In this document: one piece after another, positions 35,144 through 44,079 of the stretch
Position numbering within the stretch: the first letter of the stretch is position 1
Layout: every line of letters begins with the position of its first letter
NCBI GenBank assembly: GCA_963803735.1
Contig: CAWDNV010000011.1
Coordinates: 806,001 to 870,000 of the forward strand
Length of the DNA: 64,000 bases
From: Palsa-189 sp963803735
GTDB lineage: Bacteria; Acidobacteriota; Terriglobia; Acidiferrales; UBA7541
Direction of reading: 5' to 3'
Program-made: the position numbers and the translations under genes
Notes under the pieces: generated by a model
Databases searched by the model: none
The model's input: the letters and a program-made list of their open reading frames with translations, nothing else
What the model was told of the DNA's origin: nothing

Positions 35144-35659
35144 ATGCCACAGGATTCGCCCGAGACCGGCAGCATGCCGGTGCCCCATTCTTCTTCCCGG
35201 CGTCCGGCGAACGAGTGCCTGGAGATCTTCCACGAGAACCAAGCAACTGAGGCGCCCCACAGTAACGCAGAAGGGGCTGCTGTTCTCGGCACAGGAACAG
35301 CACTGGCCAAGCCGCCGAAGGACGGCACCGAGCGGCTGAAGCCGTACCGCTGGACGAAGGGACGGAGCGGGAACCCCGGGGGCAGGCCGAAACGGCTGCC
35401 GGTCACCGACGCGCTGCGCGCCCTGCTGGAGAAGCCGCTGCCGGACACGATCCGCGCTGGACTGGAGAAGGCAATGGGGGCTAGGCTGCCGAGGAGCCTG
35501 ACTATGGCTGAAGGATTGGCGCTGGATACGCTCCTCGCGGCGTTCGGCAAGAGATCCGAGGACGATTCAAGTCGGCGTGCCATTCGCTCGCCAGGTCCAA
35601 AATTCCGCTACGCCTTGCGCGGTCTTTGCCCGCTTACGCTGCCACCTGGATGTCATTGA
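35144..35659 (+). CDS. DUF5681-like phage-associated protein, possibly truncated
   Basis: A frame from ATG 35144 with a Ser/Pro-rich N-terminus and 'LKPYRWTKGRSGNPGGRPKR', the signature of DUF5681 proteins found in prophages and islands, then a helical part ('VTDALRALLEKPLPDTIRAG'). The tail after 'AAFGKRSEDD' looks unrelated and runs into the end of the opposite BON gene, so the true 3' end is probably lost. It lies near the tRNA-Val scar. Confidence 0.6.
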   Translation: MPQDSPETGSMPVPHSSSRRPANECLEIFHENQATEAPHSNAEGAAVLGTGTALAKPPKDGTERLKPYRWTKGRSGNPGGRPKRLPVTDALRALLEKPLPDTIRAGLEKAMGARLPRSLTMAEGLALDTLLAAFGKRSEDDSSRRAIRSPGPKFRYALRGLCPLTLPPGCH

Positions 35660-35862
35660 AGACCACTCGAACTCCTTGAGTTGCCCGGGCGGCCTCCTCG
35701 GCTTTGTCTCGCTCATCCTTGATTTTAACCAGTCCGCCGAGTACCACAGTACCGTCGCTTGCTTCTACGGCGATTCTGTCGGCTTCGTTGGGTTTGGTAT
35801 TTCGGAAACGCTCCGCTAATTTCATGCTTCACTTCGCCCGACAACTGATTATCGGTCGTCAT
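35634..35862 (-). CDS. BON-domain protein (one frame change)
   Basis: ATG 35862 follows GGGAGGC and reads MTTDNQLSGEVKHEISGAFP. Near 35800-35825 the frame changes and continues 'NEADRIAVEASDGTVVLGGL', 'VKIKDERDKAEEAARATQGV' and 'RVVFNDIQVAA', a complete BON beta-alpha-beta core. BON domains bind phospholipid or osmotically relevant ligands and are common in envelope-stress proteins. About 76 aa, one domain. The start overlaps the stop of the upstream small ORF (ATGA). Confidence 0.72.
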
Positions 35863-36035
35863 GGTGCCTCCCTGAACATGCGCTCTGTACTGTTAGAAGC
35901 TGGAGTATGAAAGATAGGGGCGCGGAGCTTTTCCCGGTCGGGCTGACCGGCGCGTCGTCTGAAGCTCTTGGCGCTACCTTCTTGTCCGCGCCCCACGAAA
36001 TCGGAGTCAGTAGGTGTGTCTCTCATGCTCCTCAT
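35859..36035 (-). CDS. Small basic protein coupled to BON gene
   Basis: A 58-aa frame starting MRSMRDTPTDSDFVGRGQEG and ending 'ASNSTERMFREAP', with AGAAGGAGGCAAGAAT directly upstream. Its TGA overlaps the BON ATG (CCATGA). The operator at 36085-36100 is centred 57.5 bp before ATG 36035, and a TACAAA at 36059-36064 is a possible -10. The signal spacing supports translation; the sequence itself matches no family I know. Confidence 0.5.
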   Translation of the reverse strand: MRSMRDTPTDSDFVGRGQEGSAKSFRRRAGQPDREKLRAPIFHTPASNSTERMFREAP

Positions 36036-36084
36036 ATTCTTGCCTCCTTCTATCTTCTTTGTACTCCAACGGAGCCGTTTATTC

Positions 36085-36100
36085 TGTGACGCGAATCACC
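36085..36100. promoter_or_regulatory. Crp-type operator upstream of small ORF/BON operon
   Basis: TGTGACGCGAATCACC matches at 11 of 12 half-site positions, centred 57.5 bp before the minus-strand start at 36035. Confidence 0.7.
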
Positions 36101-36185
36101 GGTGACAAATTCTGGCCGATGGTCCGCTTCGTGAAATTTGGAACGTTCCCCGGTGGAAGCAGTTCCAAACCGACAACCATGCGGA

Positions 36186-36210
36186 AGTCACCTCAATGGT
36201 AGAGGTGACT
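36186..36210. repeat. Hairpin AGTCACCTC/GAGGTGACT
   Basis: A perfect 9-bp inverted repeat (36186-36194 and 36202-36210) with a 7-base loop. It could end transcription of the minus frame at 36278 or be an operator, since its arms contain GTCAC/GTGAC. Confidence 0.45.
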
Positions 36211-36277
36211 CGCAGCACAGCCGGGTAGGCGTGCATATTCCTCTCGTTCCTGGCAATGTCGTACCGCCCTCACGCGG

Positions 36278-36487
36278 TCACATTGTTTTGTGGACACGCT
36301 GGACCTTAGGACGTGCCTCTGTTTGATCTGATTCGGTATCTGCCAGTATTCTTTCGACAGCGCCCCGATGGATCCAGTTCCTGATAAACCACTGGGCGAG
36401 TTCTCCCGTCAGCGGATGTCCAAACTCGGCCTCAATGTCTCTCAGCTCTTCCTCACTGACATAAGGTTGCTGTGTGACGTAGGTCAC
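36278..36487 (-). CDS. Hypothetical protein, uncertain
   Basis: A 69-aa frame whose only start, GTG 36487, lies inside the palindromic operator. The middle looks protein-like ('LRDIEAEFGHPLTGELAQWF', 'IRNWIHRGAVERILADTE'). The operator overlap and the lack of an internal start make the true 5' end doubtful. Confidence 0.3.
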   Translation of the reverse strand: MTYVTQQPYVSEEELRDIEAEFGHPLTGELAQWFIRNWIHRGAVERILADTESDQTEARPKVQRVHKTM

Positions 36488-36488
36488 A
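36473..36488. promoter_or_regulatory. Perfect palindromic Crp-type operator
   Basis: TGTGACGTAGGTCACA has complete half-sites TGTGAC and GTCACA, one of the most symmetric sites in the window. It lies 97 bp before ATG 36578. Confidence 0.75.
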
Positions 36489-36577
36489 GCCTCTAAAATC
36501 AGTTTCCGTTATTAATTGTGTTCTCCTGGCGCAGCGCGCTAAGAGGAAAGCTCGCGAAATTCAGGGTGGGAGACGTT

Positions 36578-36784
36578 ATGGTTGGAAAACAGATGCTGGA
36601 AGTAGCAAACCCGGCCGAAGCTCTGCGGAATCAGAATGGAAAATTCAAAGTGATCTCGCCCAACGGCTACATCTTTCAAGTTACTTGCGGCAAAGGGACC
36701 AAGATTCGAATCCGTGAGATCGGTGCGTCAGAACCCAATGCACCTTCGCAGCTTCGGGGATGGCGAATCGAGAAGATTGCCTAA
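36578..36784 (+). CDS. Small hypothetical protein
   Basis: A 68-aa soluble, beta-rich protein starting MVGKQMLEVANPAEALRNQN, then 'GKFKVISPNGYIFQVTCGKG'. GTGGGAG lies five bases before ATG. One Cys; no known domain. Its promoter carries the perfect operator at 36473-36488. Confidence 0.6.
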   Translation: MVGKQMLEVANPAEALRNQNGKFKVISPNGYIFQVTCGKGTKIRIREIGASEPNAPSQLRGWRIEKIA

Positions 36785-36982
36785 ACAACAATTACAAAAG
36801 GAAACGATTCCGTGCCCGCCCGGCCAGGACTCATCCCTCGAAACGTCGTCAACGGTCACAGCCAAAGATAAACATCTCGAACAGCTTTTGCGCCTCGCGT
36901 CCATCTATCAGAAGCGTACCAAGGTATAGGCTTAGGGAACTCGTGCGCCGGTCGATTGACATCGGTCTGTCCAATAGCACTC

Positions 36983-37020
36983 CACGCGAAGATTCACGTG
37001 CTCGTGTGACCTATGTCACA
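36983..37020. promoter_or_regulatory. Crp-type operator upstream of MacAB-like operon
   Basis: TGTGACCTATGTCACA (37005-37020) has perfect half-sites and is centred 57.5 bp before ATG 37070. A TTCACG half-site (36993-36998) stands exactly 22 bp upstream of the corresponding half. Confidence 0.7.
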
Positions 37021-37069
37021 GCCACAAGCTGCCGCAGGGCCCACGATAGAGCCTTAGAGAAGGTGAGAT

Positions 37070-38513
37070 ATGGCCACGGCACCCACGCAGATCGGACCAT
37101 TCCCGCTACGCCCAAACATTGTAACTGGGCCGCATTCCAGGAAACATTCTCGAGCGAAATGGATCAAATGGGGGACGCTGGCGGGTCTAGCTCTCGCACT
37201 AGCCGTCGTGGGCGCACTTTGGCGTGAGCATCTGCAGAACGCGATCACATACGAAACGGTTCCAGTGGAACGAGGCTCCATTCAGGCAAAGTCACGGCGA
37301 CCGGCAATCTCAATGCGGTTGTCGATGTGCTCGTGAGCAGCCAGGTTTCCGGGAATATCAAGGCTCTCTATGCGGATTGGAATAGCAAGGTCAAGAAAGG
37401 TGAACTAGTTGCGCTCATAGACCCTGAGATCTTTCAAGCCCAAGTGGATCAGGCGAGCGCAACGTTTCGGTCCGCGCACGCTGCCACCATCACCGCGCAA
37501 GCGCAGGTGGAGAAGGCAAGATCGGATTTGAGTTCAGCGAACGCGACGGAAAAGAATGCCGAGGCTATCGCTGCAAAGGATCTTGCGAATGCAACTAATG
37601 CAAAAGCTCAGTTGGAAAGAGCGGAGATACTGCTCCGTGAGCAAATCGTAGCCCAGCAAGACTACGATACAGCGAAGGCGAATTACGACGCTACCCAGGC
37701 GCAAGTGACGGCCGACCAAGCTCAGATCGATGCTGCCAAACAAAACATGAAGTCGGCACAAGCCTCGATTCAAGTGGCGCAGAGTCAATTGGCGACCACA
37801 CAGGCGCAAGAGCGCCAGGCACAAGCGGTACTGCAGCAGGCGCAGATCAATCTGGACCACACGCGAATCATGGCTCCGGTCGATGGCACGGTCATTGCCC
37901 GCCGAATGGACGTGGGCCAAACAGTGGCGTCGACACTCAACCCGCCAACCATTTTCGAGATCGCGCAGGACCTGACCAAAATGCAGGTGGATACGAATGT
38001 GGACGAGTCGGACGTGGGAACTGTCGCCAAAGGACAAAGGTTACCTTCACTGTCGATTCCTACCCGGATACGACCTTCCATGGAGTGGTGGCCGACATTC
38101 GGAAGGCGCCCATCATCACGCAGAACGTAGTCACCTACGATGTGGTGATTACCGTCGACAATTCCGACCTCAAACTGTTTCCGGGAATGACCGCCAACGT
38201 CACAATCCTGGCGGCAAAGCTCGACGACACGCTGAAGGTGCCCAATTCCGTACTGCGTTTCCGGCCCTCGTCGGCGCTGATGAAGAAAACCGGTTTGCCG
38301 CCAACGCAAGCGGACAAACAACAAGTCTACGTGCTGGCAGGAGGAAAGCTGGAAGCGGTGCCCGTCAGGCTTGGTCTTTCGGACGGCAGGTACACGGCTA
38401 TTACGTCGGACCAACTTCAGCCGGGCGCGCGGGCCGTTGTAAGAGCAAGCACAAGCGGGAGTGCATCGACCGGTACATCGACCACCTCTGTGCCAATGGC
38501 CCCGAGGATGTGA
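37070..38513 (+). CDS. MacA-like periplasmic adaptor (two frame changes)
   Basis: An N-terminal anchor ('IKWGTLAGLALALAVVGALW') is followed by a frame change near 37290, then 'VVDVLVSSQVSGNIKALYAD' (lipoyl half). A long coiled coil follows (about 37430-37860, repeated 'QAQV...A'), then 'HTRIMAPVDGTVIARRMDVG' (second lipoyl half). A second change near 38040 gives 'VTFTVDSYPDTTFHGVVADI' and a beta-barrel/membrane-proximal domain ending 38513. It links the inner-membrane ABC transporter to an outer-membrane channel. ATP-binding and permease genes follow at once. Confidence 0.85.
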
Positions 38514-38521
38514 GGAGCGCC

Positions 38522-39267
38522 ATGCCCGCGCTCATCGAAACGGATCGGCCTCACGAAAACCTACGTGCTTGGCGAAGTGACCGTGAACGCCTTGCAAGGC
38601 GTCACGCTTAGGATTGAGCGCGGTTCGTTTGTAGCCATCATGGGGGCATCCGGTTCGGGCAAATCGACGCTTAATGAATCTTCTGGGTTGCTTGGACCGG
38701 CCCACGTCAGGCCGGTATTGGCTCGACGGCATGCCAGTCGAAGGGCTGGATCGGGACCAGCTCGCCGAAATACGGAACGAGAAAATTGGCTTCGTCTTCC
38801 AGAATTTCAATCTGCTCCCACGCATGAGCGCCATGGAAAACGTGCAGCTGCCTTTGCTGTATAACAGCGGCGATATATCGGATGCCGATGAGCGGGCGAG
38901 GCGAGTCCTGGCCTCAGTCGGCTTGGCGGGAAGGGAGCACAATTTGCCGACCCAGCTCTCCGGCGGACAGCAGCAGAGGATAGCGATCGCACGGGCGCTG
39001 ATCAACGAACCGGAAATTCTTCTGGCTGACGAACCCACCGGGCAACTCGATTCGCACACCAGCGCCGAGATCATGGGGATTTTTCAGAAACTGAATCGAA
39101 CGCCACGGAATCACGATCATCGTCGTGACGCATTCCGATGAAGTAGCCAGTTACGCGACCGAATCATCACATTCCGCGATGGGCGGATCGTCGACGACAC
39201 TCGAAGACAGAACTCATCCAAGTAGCAGACCCGACGGCAGCGAGCGAGCTTACGCGTCCGTTGAGGT
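38522..39267 (+). CDS. MacB-like ABC transporter ATP-binding subunit (several frame changes)
   Basis: ATG 38522 lies nine bases after the adaptor. Read across at least four frame changes (near 38548, 38672, 39105 and 39165), it contains Walker A 'GASGSGKST', Q-loop 'GFVFQNFNLLPRMSAMENVQ', signature 'LSGGQQQRIAIARAL', Walker B 'ILLADEPTG' and the switch His in 'VVTHSDEVA'. About 245 aa, the size of a separate MacB ATPase. All motifs are intact despite the breaks. Confidence 0.82.
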
Positions 39268-39273
39268 AGCTCC

Positions 39274-40513
39274 ATGAAACGCCTCGTCTCATCCATGCGC
39301 ATCGCGTTTCGAGCGCTCGAGGTCAATAAGCTTCGTTCTGCGCTCACAATGCTCGGAATCGTCATCGGAGTCGCCGCCGTGATTGCCACGGCGGCGATCG
39401 GCTCAGGCGCAAAGCAGCGCATCCAGCAGCAGATCGCCAGCATTGGCAGCAACGTCATCATCGTCCTGCCCGGGAGCCTCACCAGTTCCGGAATGCGCAT
39501 GGGAACCGGCAACGCCGTAACCTTGTCAGAGTCCGATGCGCGCGAACTTCCCGCGCAGTGCCCGGATGTCGCTCTTGCCGTGCCCTTGGTGCGCGGCGGG
39601 GCGCAGATCGTCTACGAGAACAACAACTGGGCGACGATCGTTTACGGGACGACGCCCGGGTATCTGGATGTGCGCGACCTTTCCGTGGCCGAGGGTTCCG
39701 CCGTTTACTCAGCAAGATGTGGATTCGGCCAACAAGGTCGCGCTGCTCGGCAAGACCGTGGTGACCAATCTTTTCGGCGACATCGATCCCGTTGGCCAGT
39801 CGATTCGCATCAAGAAGGTGCCATTCACCGTGGTCGGCGTCCTCGAGCCCAAGGGGCAATCGCCCACAGGACAAGATCAGGACGACGTCATCCTGCTTCC
39901 TATCTCCACTGCAAAACGCAAGGTCCTTGGCATCAAGTCGGCCAATGCCGATGCCGTCGAGTCAGATTACTGATGGAGGCGAAAAGCGGCGAACCAGATC
40001 CAGGCGGCGCAGGACGAAGCCAGAGCCTTCTCCGCCAGCGGCACCATCTGCAGCCAGGCCGAAGATGACGATTTCTCCATTCGCAATATGGAAGAGATCT
40101 TCGCCGCGCAAGAAGCCTCTTCGCACATCATGTCGCTCATGCTCGCGGCAGTGGCTTCTGTTTCACTGATCGTGGGTGGCATCGGCATCATGAACATCAT
40201 GCTGGTCTCCGTTCGCGAACGGACCCGCGAGATCGGGCTTCGCCAAGCCGTCGGGGCAAAGACGCGCGACATCCTGACGCAGTTCCTAGTCGAAGCGGTG
40301 ACGCTGTCGATTGCCGGCGGGTGTGCCGGAATCGTTCTGGGGATTGTCGCATCCGCAGTCATCTCGCGCCTGGCAAGCTGGAATACCGTCGTTAGCGTGG
40401 GGGCTGTGGTGCTCGCGGTTTTCTTCTCCGCGCTAGTGGGGATCAGTTTCGGATACTACCCTGCGCGAAAAGCCGCATATCTCGATCCGATTGAAGCCTT
40501 GCGCTCTGAATAG
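39274..40513 (+). CDS. MacB-like ABC transporter permease (two frame changes)
   Basis: MKRLVSSMRIAFRALEVNKL starts the FtsX/MacB permease: helix 1 ('SALTMLGIVIGVAAVIATAA'), then the periplasmic MacB core ('SNVIIVLPGSLTSSG', 'LFGDIDPVGQSIRIKKVPFT'). The frame changes near 39705 and near 39970. The C-terminal FtsX domain has three helices ('SVSLIVGGIGIMNIMLVSVR', 'ERTREIGLRQAVGAKTRDIL', 'YYPARKAAYLDPIEALRSE'). With the adaptor and ATPase it forms a tripartite exporter; the cargo is unknown. Confidence 0.85.
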
Positions 40514-40625
40514 TAATTCTAGCAACGGGTTTAAGGCCGAGACTAGCTGCAGCATAATTCCTATTCGCGCTCCGCTGTTCTTTACGGATTTTCAGCGAAG
40601 GCCGACAAAGTCGGCGCTGCCGCCT

Positions 40626-41060
40626 CTATTTCGCTTGTATGGATTCGAGGTAACGGATTAGCTCAGTAACCCGCATCGTCACCACGCGGTGGGTTTTGAT
40701 GTCTGCGAAGGTAGAGCCCCATATCGGCATCTCAGCTGTCCCGTGCGCCGGTACGTCCACTCCATTCTTCAGCACAGTTGCCACATGATCCGCAGGAAAC
40801 CTATCGTTGTTGCGCCTTGAGAGAGTTGTCAAATCTGGTGGCGGCACTTTTAGCACAGCAGCCATTGGGCCATTTCCCTTAGCATCGGTTCCATGGCACG
40901 TGGCGCAGTAGGACTTGAATATCTCTCCTCCTGATAGTTCGGCTGGAGTGGTGCTCACGGTCTTCTTCGGAGCTTGCTGCTCTCCAGCCTTGCCGATGGG
41001 ACTTGTCAACGACAGCAGCACCATCGAGAGAGAGAGATTTCGCGAAACTGACAAGAGCAT
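40626..41060 (-). CDS. Monohaem cytochrome c
   Basis: A 144-aa exported protein with a signal peptide (about residues 5-25) and 'GGEIFKSYCATCHGTDAKGN' (CxxCH about 53-57). 'GPMAAVLKVPPPDLTTLSRR' and a C-terminal 'MPIWGSTFAD' give the likely Met ligand. AAGGAGGCTGTCG precedes ATG 41060. Class I cytochrome c, periplasmic electron carrier. Confidence 0.9.
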   Translation of the reverse strand: MLLSVSRNLSLSMVLLSLTSPIGKAGEQQAPKKTVSTTPAELSGGEIFKSYCATCHGTDAKGNGPMAAVLKVPPPDLTTLSRRNNDRFPADHVATVLKNGVDVPAHGTAEMPIWGSTFADIKTHRVVTMRVTELIRYLESIQAK

Positions 41061-41278
41061 CGACAGCCTCCTTAGTTGCGTCCTCAGACACTCACGATCG
41101 CGATGGGCGATTCCGGATACTAACCTAACCGTAGGCCGGGTCAGTTCCTTGGTTCCGGGGGACTCGACTCCAAGTGCGCGTGTTGCACATCATCGAATAG
41201 ATTTCGCCGTACTGAACTCGAACGGCGAAGCTTGACCATATCAGCGTACGCGTCACGGTCTCCCGAGTGCCGCTGACT

Positions 41279-41677
41279 TCATCCGTGATTCGTTGAACGG
41301 TAGAGCATGTAGGTGAAGCAGCCATGCAGCCATCTTTCACCGGTTACGTCGTCGTGCCGGGAATCGATAGATTCATCGAGCACATGCGCGTAACTGCCTC
41401 CGAGGCGGAGCACCTCTTGCTCCAACCGATCACATATTTGAGCCATTAGATTCTGATAGCATCGATCCCAGAGCTCATCGCGATGCGCCAACGTACTAGG
41501 CACCCGCGCGCTCGCTGCTTCAATAATGTGTTCGCCCATGTATTCGGCATCCAACGGAGGCAAGTCGCGATGCCAGTAGATGACTTTCGTATTTGCTTGG
41601 GCACCCACCTCAACACCTTGATTGAATGGTGCGGGCGAGGGTTGCAACGGGTGCCGTGAGTCCGTCGCCTTAACCAT
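41279..41677 (-). CDS. Hypothetical protein in universal-stress operon
   Basis: A 132-aa soluble protein with 'IYWHRDLPPLDAEYMGEHII' and 'LAHRDELWDRCYQNLMAQIC', ending 'TGERWLHGCFTYMLYRSTNH'. It is rich in His, Trp and Arg. I recall similar unnamed proteins in other bacteria but no function. GAGGTGAGAA precedes ATG 41677. It lies 50 bp after the universal stress protein on the same strand and probably shares its operator at 42677. Confidence 0.65.
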   Translation of the reverse strand: MVKATDSRHPLQPSPAPFNQGVEVGAQANTKVIYWHRDLPPLDAEYMGEHIIEAASARVPSTLAHRDELWDRCYQNLMAQICDRLEQEVLRLGGSYAHVLDESIDSRHDDVTGERWLHGCFTYMLYRSTNHG

Positions 41678-41727
41678 TTCTCACCTCGAAAACCTCGCTT
41701 TGTAGCGCCGCTGGTGTTTTCGGTTTT

Positions 41728-42627
41728 TCAACCGCGAACTGTCAATACCGGGCACATTGCATGCGCGACTACTTTGTGCGCCGTCGTCCGTTCTAGGTGA
41801 GTCGCGGTGCTCAAGTGACCGGCGGCGTTGCGCACACCCAGGATAATCAAATCCGCTCCGTGCTCTTTAGCCGTCTCGAGAATCTGCTCGGCGGGATTCC
41901 CGTACTGCACAACGGCTTCCGGACGGCACCAGAGTTCTGCGTCTGCGGGAACAAGCTCGTGGAGTTGGCCCATCGCACTGCCGACTGCCTCCTCCGCGAC
42001 CCTCTCCCCTGATGCTTCGTTTGGTTTTCTCATGACATGCAATAAGATGAGGCGAGCCTGGTTTTCCTGAGCCATCGAGACGGCATAGGGTGCTGCAGCC
42101 AGAGACTCCTGAGTGAAATCGGTTGCGAAGAGTACATGGTGGAACTTCCCCCCCTTGTGTAGCTCCTTGCGAGCCCACGGCCCGATCGTGAGTACGGGCA
42201 CATGCGACCGCCGGAATATTTCTTCGGCAACAGAGCCCAACAGAAGCTTTTGGGCACCGGTACGCCCGTGTGTGCCCAGCACGATCAAATCAATGTTGTA
42301 TTCCCTGATTGCGGCCTCGACCGACGGCCAAACCCCCAGCCCGCGCTCCACATACGCTTCGTGTGGCAGGCCAGCGAGTTGCGATTCAAGCCGCTGTATT
42401 CCGGCTTGCGCTCCTTCTTCCTGTGCTTCGATCATGGCTGCGGTTGACTCTGGTGTCGCATAGGCTAAGGGAACCGGCATCAATACGTACAAGGCGTACA
42501 CCTTAGCCTGATACTCGCGCGCGATGGCCGCGGCAAAAGGAAGCGCGGCCTCGGATGGTTCTGAAAAGTCCGTAAGATAGAGGATATTTTTCAGCGTGAC
42601 TCGTGCCCCGCTTTCAACGATTGCCAT
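41728..42627 (-). CDS. Universal stress protein, tandem UspA domains (copy 2)
   Basis: A 299-aa protein with two UspA domains (about residues 10-155 and 162-299). The first has 'ILYLTDFSEPSEAALPFAAA' and the nucleotide motif 'GTHGRTGAQKLLLGSVAEEI'. The second has 'VLFATDFTQESLAAAPYAVS' and the degenerate 'LGVRNAAGHLSTATHLERTT', the same division of labour as 24035. AAAGGAGAAAAGTT fixes ATG 42627. The operator is centred 57.5 bp upstream. Confidence 0.92.
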   Translation of the reverse strand: MAIVESGARVTLKNILYLTDFSEPSEAALPFAAAIAREYQAKVYALYVLMPVPLAYATPESTAAMIEAQEEGAQAGIQRLESQLAGLPHEAYVERGLGVWPSVEAAIREYNIDLIVLGTHGRTGAQKLLLGSVAEEIFRRSHVPVLTIGPWARKELHKGGKFHHVLFATDFTQESLAAAPYAVSMAQENQARLILLHVMRKPNEASGERVAEEAVGSAMGQLHELVPADAELWCRPEAVVQYGNPAEQILETAKEHGADLIILGVRNAAGHLSTATHLERTTAHKVVAHAMCPVLTVRG

Positions 42628-42676
42628 AACTTTTCTCCTTTCCCCCACGAGGATCAGCGAAAGCGGTCTGTCATGC

Positions 42677-42714
42677 TGTGACCGCCGTCACTTGAGAGAG
42701 TGATGACTTCGGTA
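42677..42714. promoter_or_regulatory. Crp-type operator plus half-site, universal stress gene
   Basis: TGTGACCGCCGTCACT (42677-42692) is the full proximal site. A half-site AGTGAT (42699-42704) begins exactly 22 bp further upstream. Confidence 0.72.
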
Positions 42715-42756
42715 CATCGTTGAGTTCGGAATCGGGTGCCGCCCTAAGCTGCTCCT

Positions 42757-42852
42757 CTATGGAGAATGCCCACGCGGCCAATGAGTCACATGGATCATTA
42801 GGTACAAACCGCCGATGAGCAACAGAGCAAACAGATAGTCTAGAGTGACCAT
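42757..42852 (-). CDS. 31-aa membrane peptide following family D (copy P1)
   Basis: The reading frame begins MVTLDYLFALLLIGGLYLMI and ends HWPRGHSP, a single transmembrane helix with a His-containing tail. GGGAGGGCAATC precedes the ATG. It aligns with the 33-aa peptide at 51312-51413 ('MV..DYLFA.L.IG..YLMI' and a short C-terminal His/Pro tail). Each copy lies within 30 bp downstream of a family D gene. The conserved sequence, ribosome site and synteny make translation credible. The size recalls small subunits such as KdpF or CydX, but no homology is claimed. Confidence 0.72.
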   Translation of the reverse strand: MVTLDYLFALLLIGGLYLMIHVTHWPRGHSP

Positions 42853-42877
42853 GATTGCCCTCCCGCGAACGAATCGG

Positions 42878-43315
42878 CTACTTCCCTACCACCGCTTCGG
42901 AATACGAACGATCGACCTGATCCACGATGATTGCGTCCCGGCCGAGCGCCCGGCCCATAACTCGGACCTCCTTTCCGGCAAACCGGTCCAGATCGGCTTC
43001 ATGGCCATGCAGGATATACATCTTCTCGTTCTCGCCGACCCTCAGTTTGCCCACCATCAGCGCGTACTGCGCACCCAATTCTACGCACGCCCGTGTACAT
43101 TCAGGGTCGCCCCGTGCCCTGATCCCGTGGTCGCCGCCACAAACGGAATCACTCACGATGCCCGTCAGCGTAACCCTGGGCGGCAATGGTGGGATGATCA
43201 CGTTGCCCGCAGCGATCTCGACAGACAGGATCATCAAGACTGAAATGATCAGAACAGGGACCATTTTCAGCAGTGGAGTTGTGGGTCTCCATTCGCCCGA
43301 ATACTCGATCTTCAT
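42878..43315 (-). CDS. Family D exported cysteine protein (copy D3)
   Basis: A 145-aa protein: N-terminal export helix ('LLKMVPVLIISVLMILSVEI') and the family core 'GIVSDSVCGGDHGIRARGDP', 'ECTRACVELGAQYALMVGKL', 'LHGHEADLDRFAGKEVRVMG'. It contains a small insertion (RVGENEK) before the 'GH.A.LD.FAG' block. GGAGGACTCC precedes ATG 43315. The operator at 43410-43425 is 102 bp upstream. The membrane peptide gene at 42852 follows by 25 bp. Confidence 0.82.
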   Translation of the reverse strand: MKIEYSGEWRPTTPLLKMVPVLIISVLMILSVEIAAGNVIIPPLPPRVTLTGIVSDSVCGGDHGIRARGDPECTRACVELGAQYALMVGKLRVGENEKMYILHGHEADLDRFAGKEVRVMGRALGRDAIIVDQVDRSYSEAVVGK

Positions 43316-43409
43316 GGAGTCCTCCTTCCGCCAGCCATTCCTTGAAGTAGCGCGAGGCGATTTAAGCTCTGCTTCTAATTCAGTTTCGCCTTAGGGCATA
43401 CCATTAGTC

Positions 43410-43425
43410 TGTGACGGGCGTCACC
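43410..43425. promoter_or_regulatory. Crp-type operator upstream of family D copy D3
   Basis: TGTGACGGGCGTCACC matches at 11 of 12 half-site positions. Confidence 0.68.
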
Positions 43426-43654
43426 CAGGTTCAGATCACTTCCGGCGCCTGCTCTACGCCAAACGCGCTTTCGGTCACCCACACGAGCCACCGGCTCCTC
43501 TATGAATATCGTGTTATACGCAACCAACCCCGGATCCCATGAGCTTGCTCGCGCCAACTACTCTCCCAGTAAATGGAGCGAACAGCCTTGCGGAAAAGCA
43601 AAGACACTTTTAGAAGCGCAGTTAACCTCACATCCGAGTGGGCAGCCCCATGCC

Positions 43655-43989
43655 GTGAAGATTCGTCGGACGTCGCGCAACCAAACGCTTTCAGGTGAAG
43701 CTGCCGATGACAGTTTCGCTGGACGAATGGATCGGCGATCGGAGAAGCGCATACGGAATCAGAGGACATCAGTTCGCGAGGTGTATACTTCTTGCTGCCG
43801 GAAGAAGTCAAGAACGGCTCAGCAGTCGAGATCGTCCTGACTCTGCTGAATGAAACCTGGGCCAGTACGTTCCGCGTGCGTTGTCAAGGACGCGTGTTGC
43901 GCACGGAGATCAAAAAGTTGGATCGAGTAGGGACAGTGGCCAAGATTGAGTGCTATGAGTTTCTACGGGATAACGAAGATACCGCGTAA
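43655..43989 (+). CDS. PilZ-like protein, frame-broken
   Basis: Pieces of one conserved protein are spread over three frames: 'KRFQVKLPMTVS' near 43690, 'GEAHTESEDISSRGVYFLLP' near 43745-43800 and 'EEVKNGSAVEIVLTLLNETW' to the stop at 43989 ('VRCQGRVLRTEIKKLDRVGT'). The order matches acidobacterial PilZ-domain proteins. At least two frame changes; the 5' end is uncertain. Possibly a c-di-GMP effector. It precedes the sigma54-type activator. Confidence 0.6.
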
Positions 43990-44079
43990 CAGTCCCGTTT
44001 TACACGATTATTGAGATTCCCCTGGTTGGTGCGCCGTCCACCTAAGGTGCCACTCAGGTCCACGAAGCGGGAACGATTC

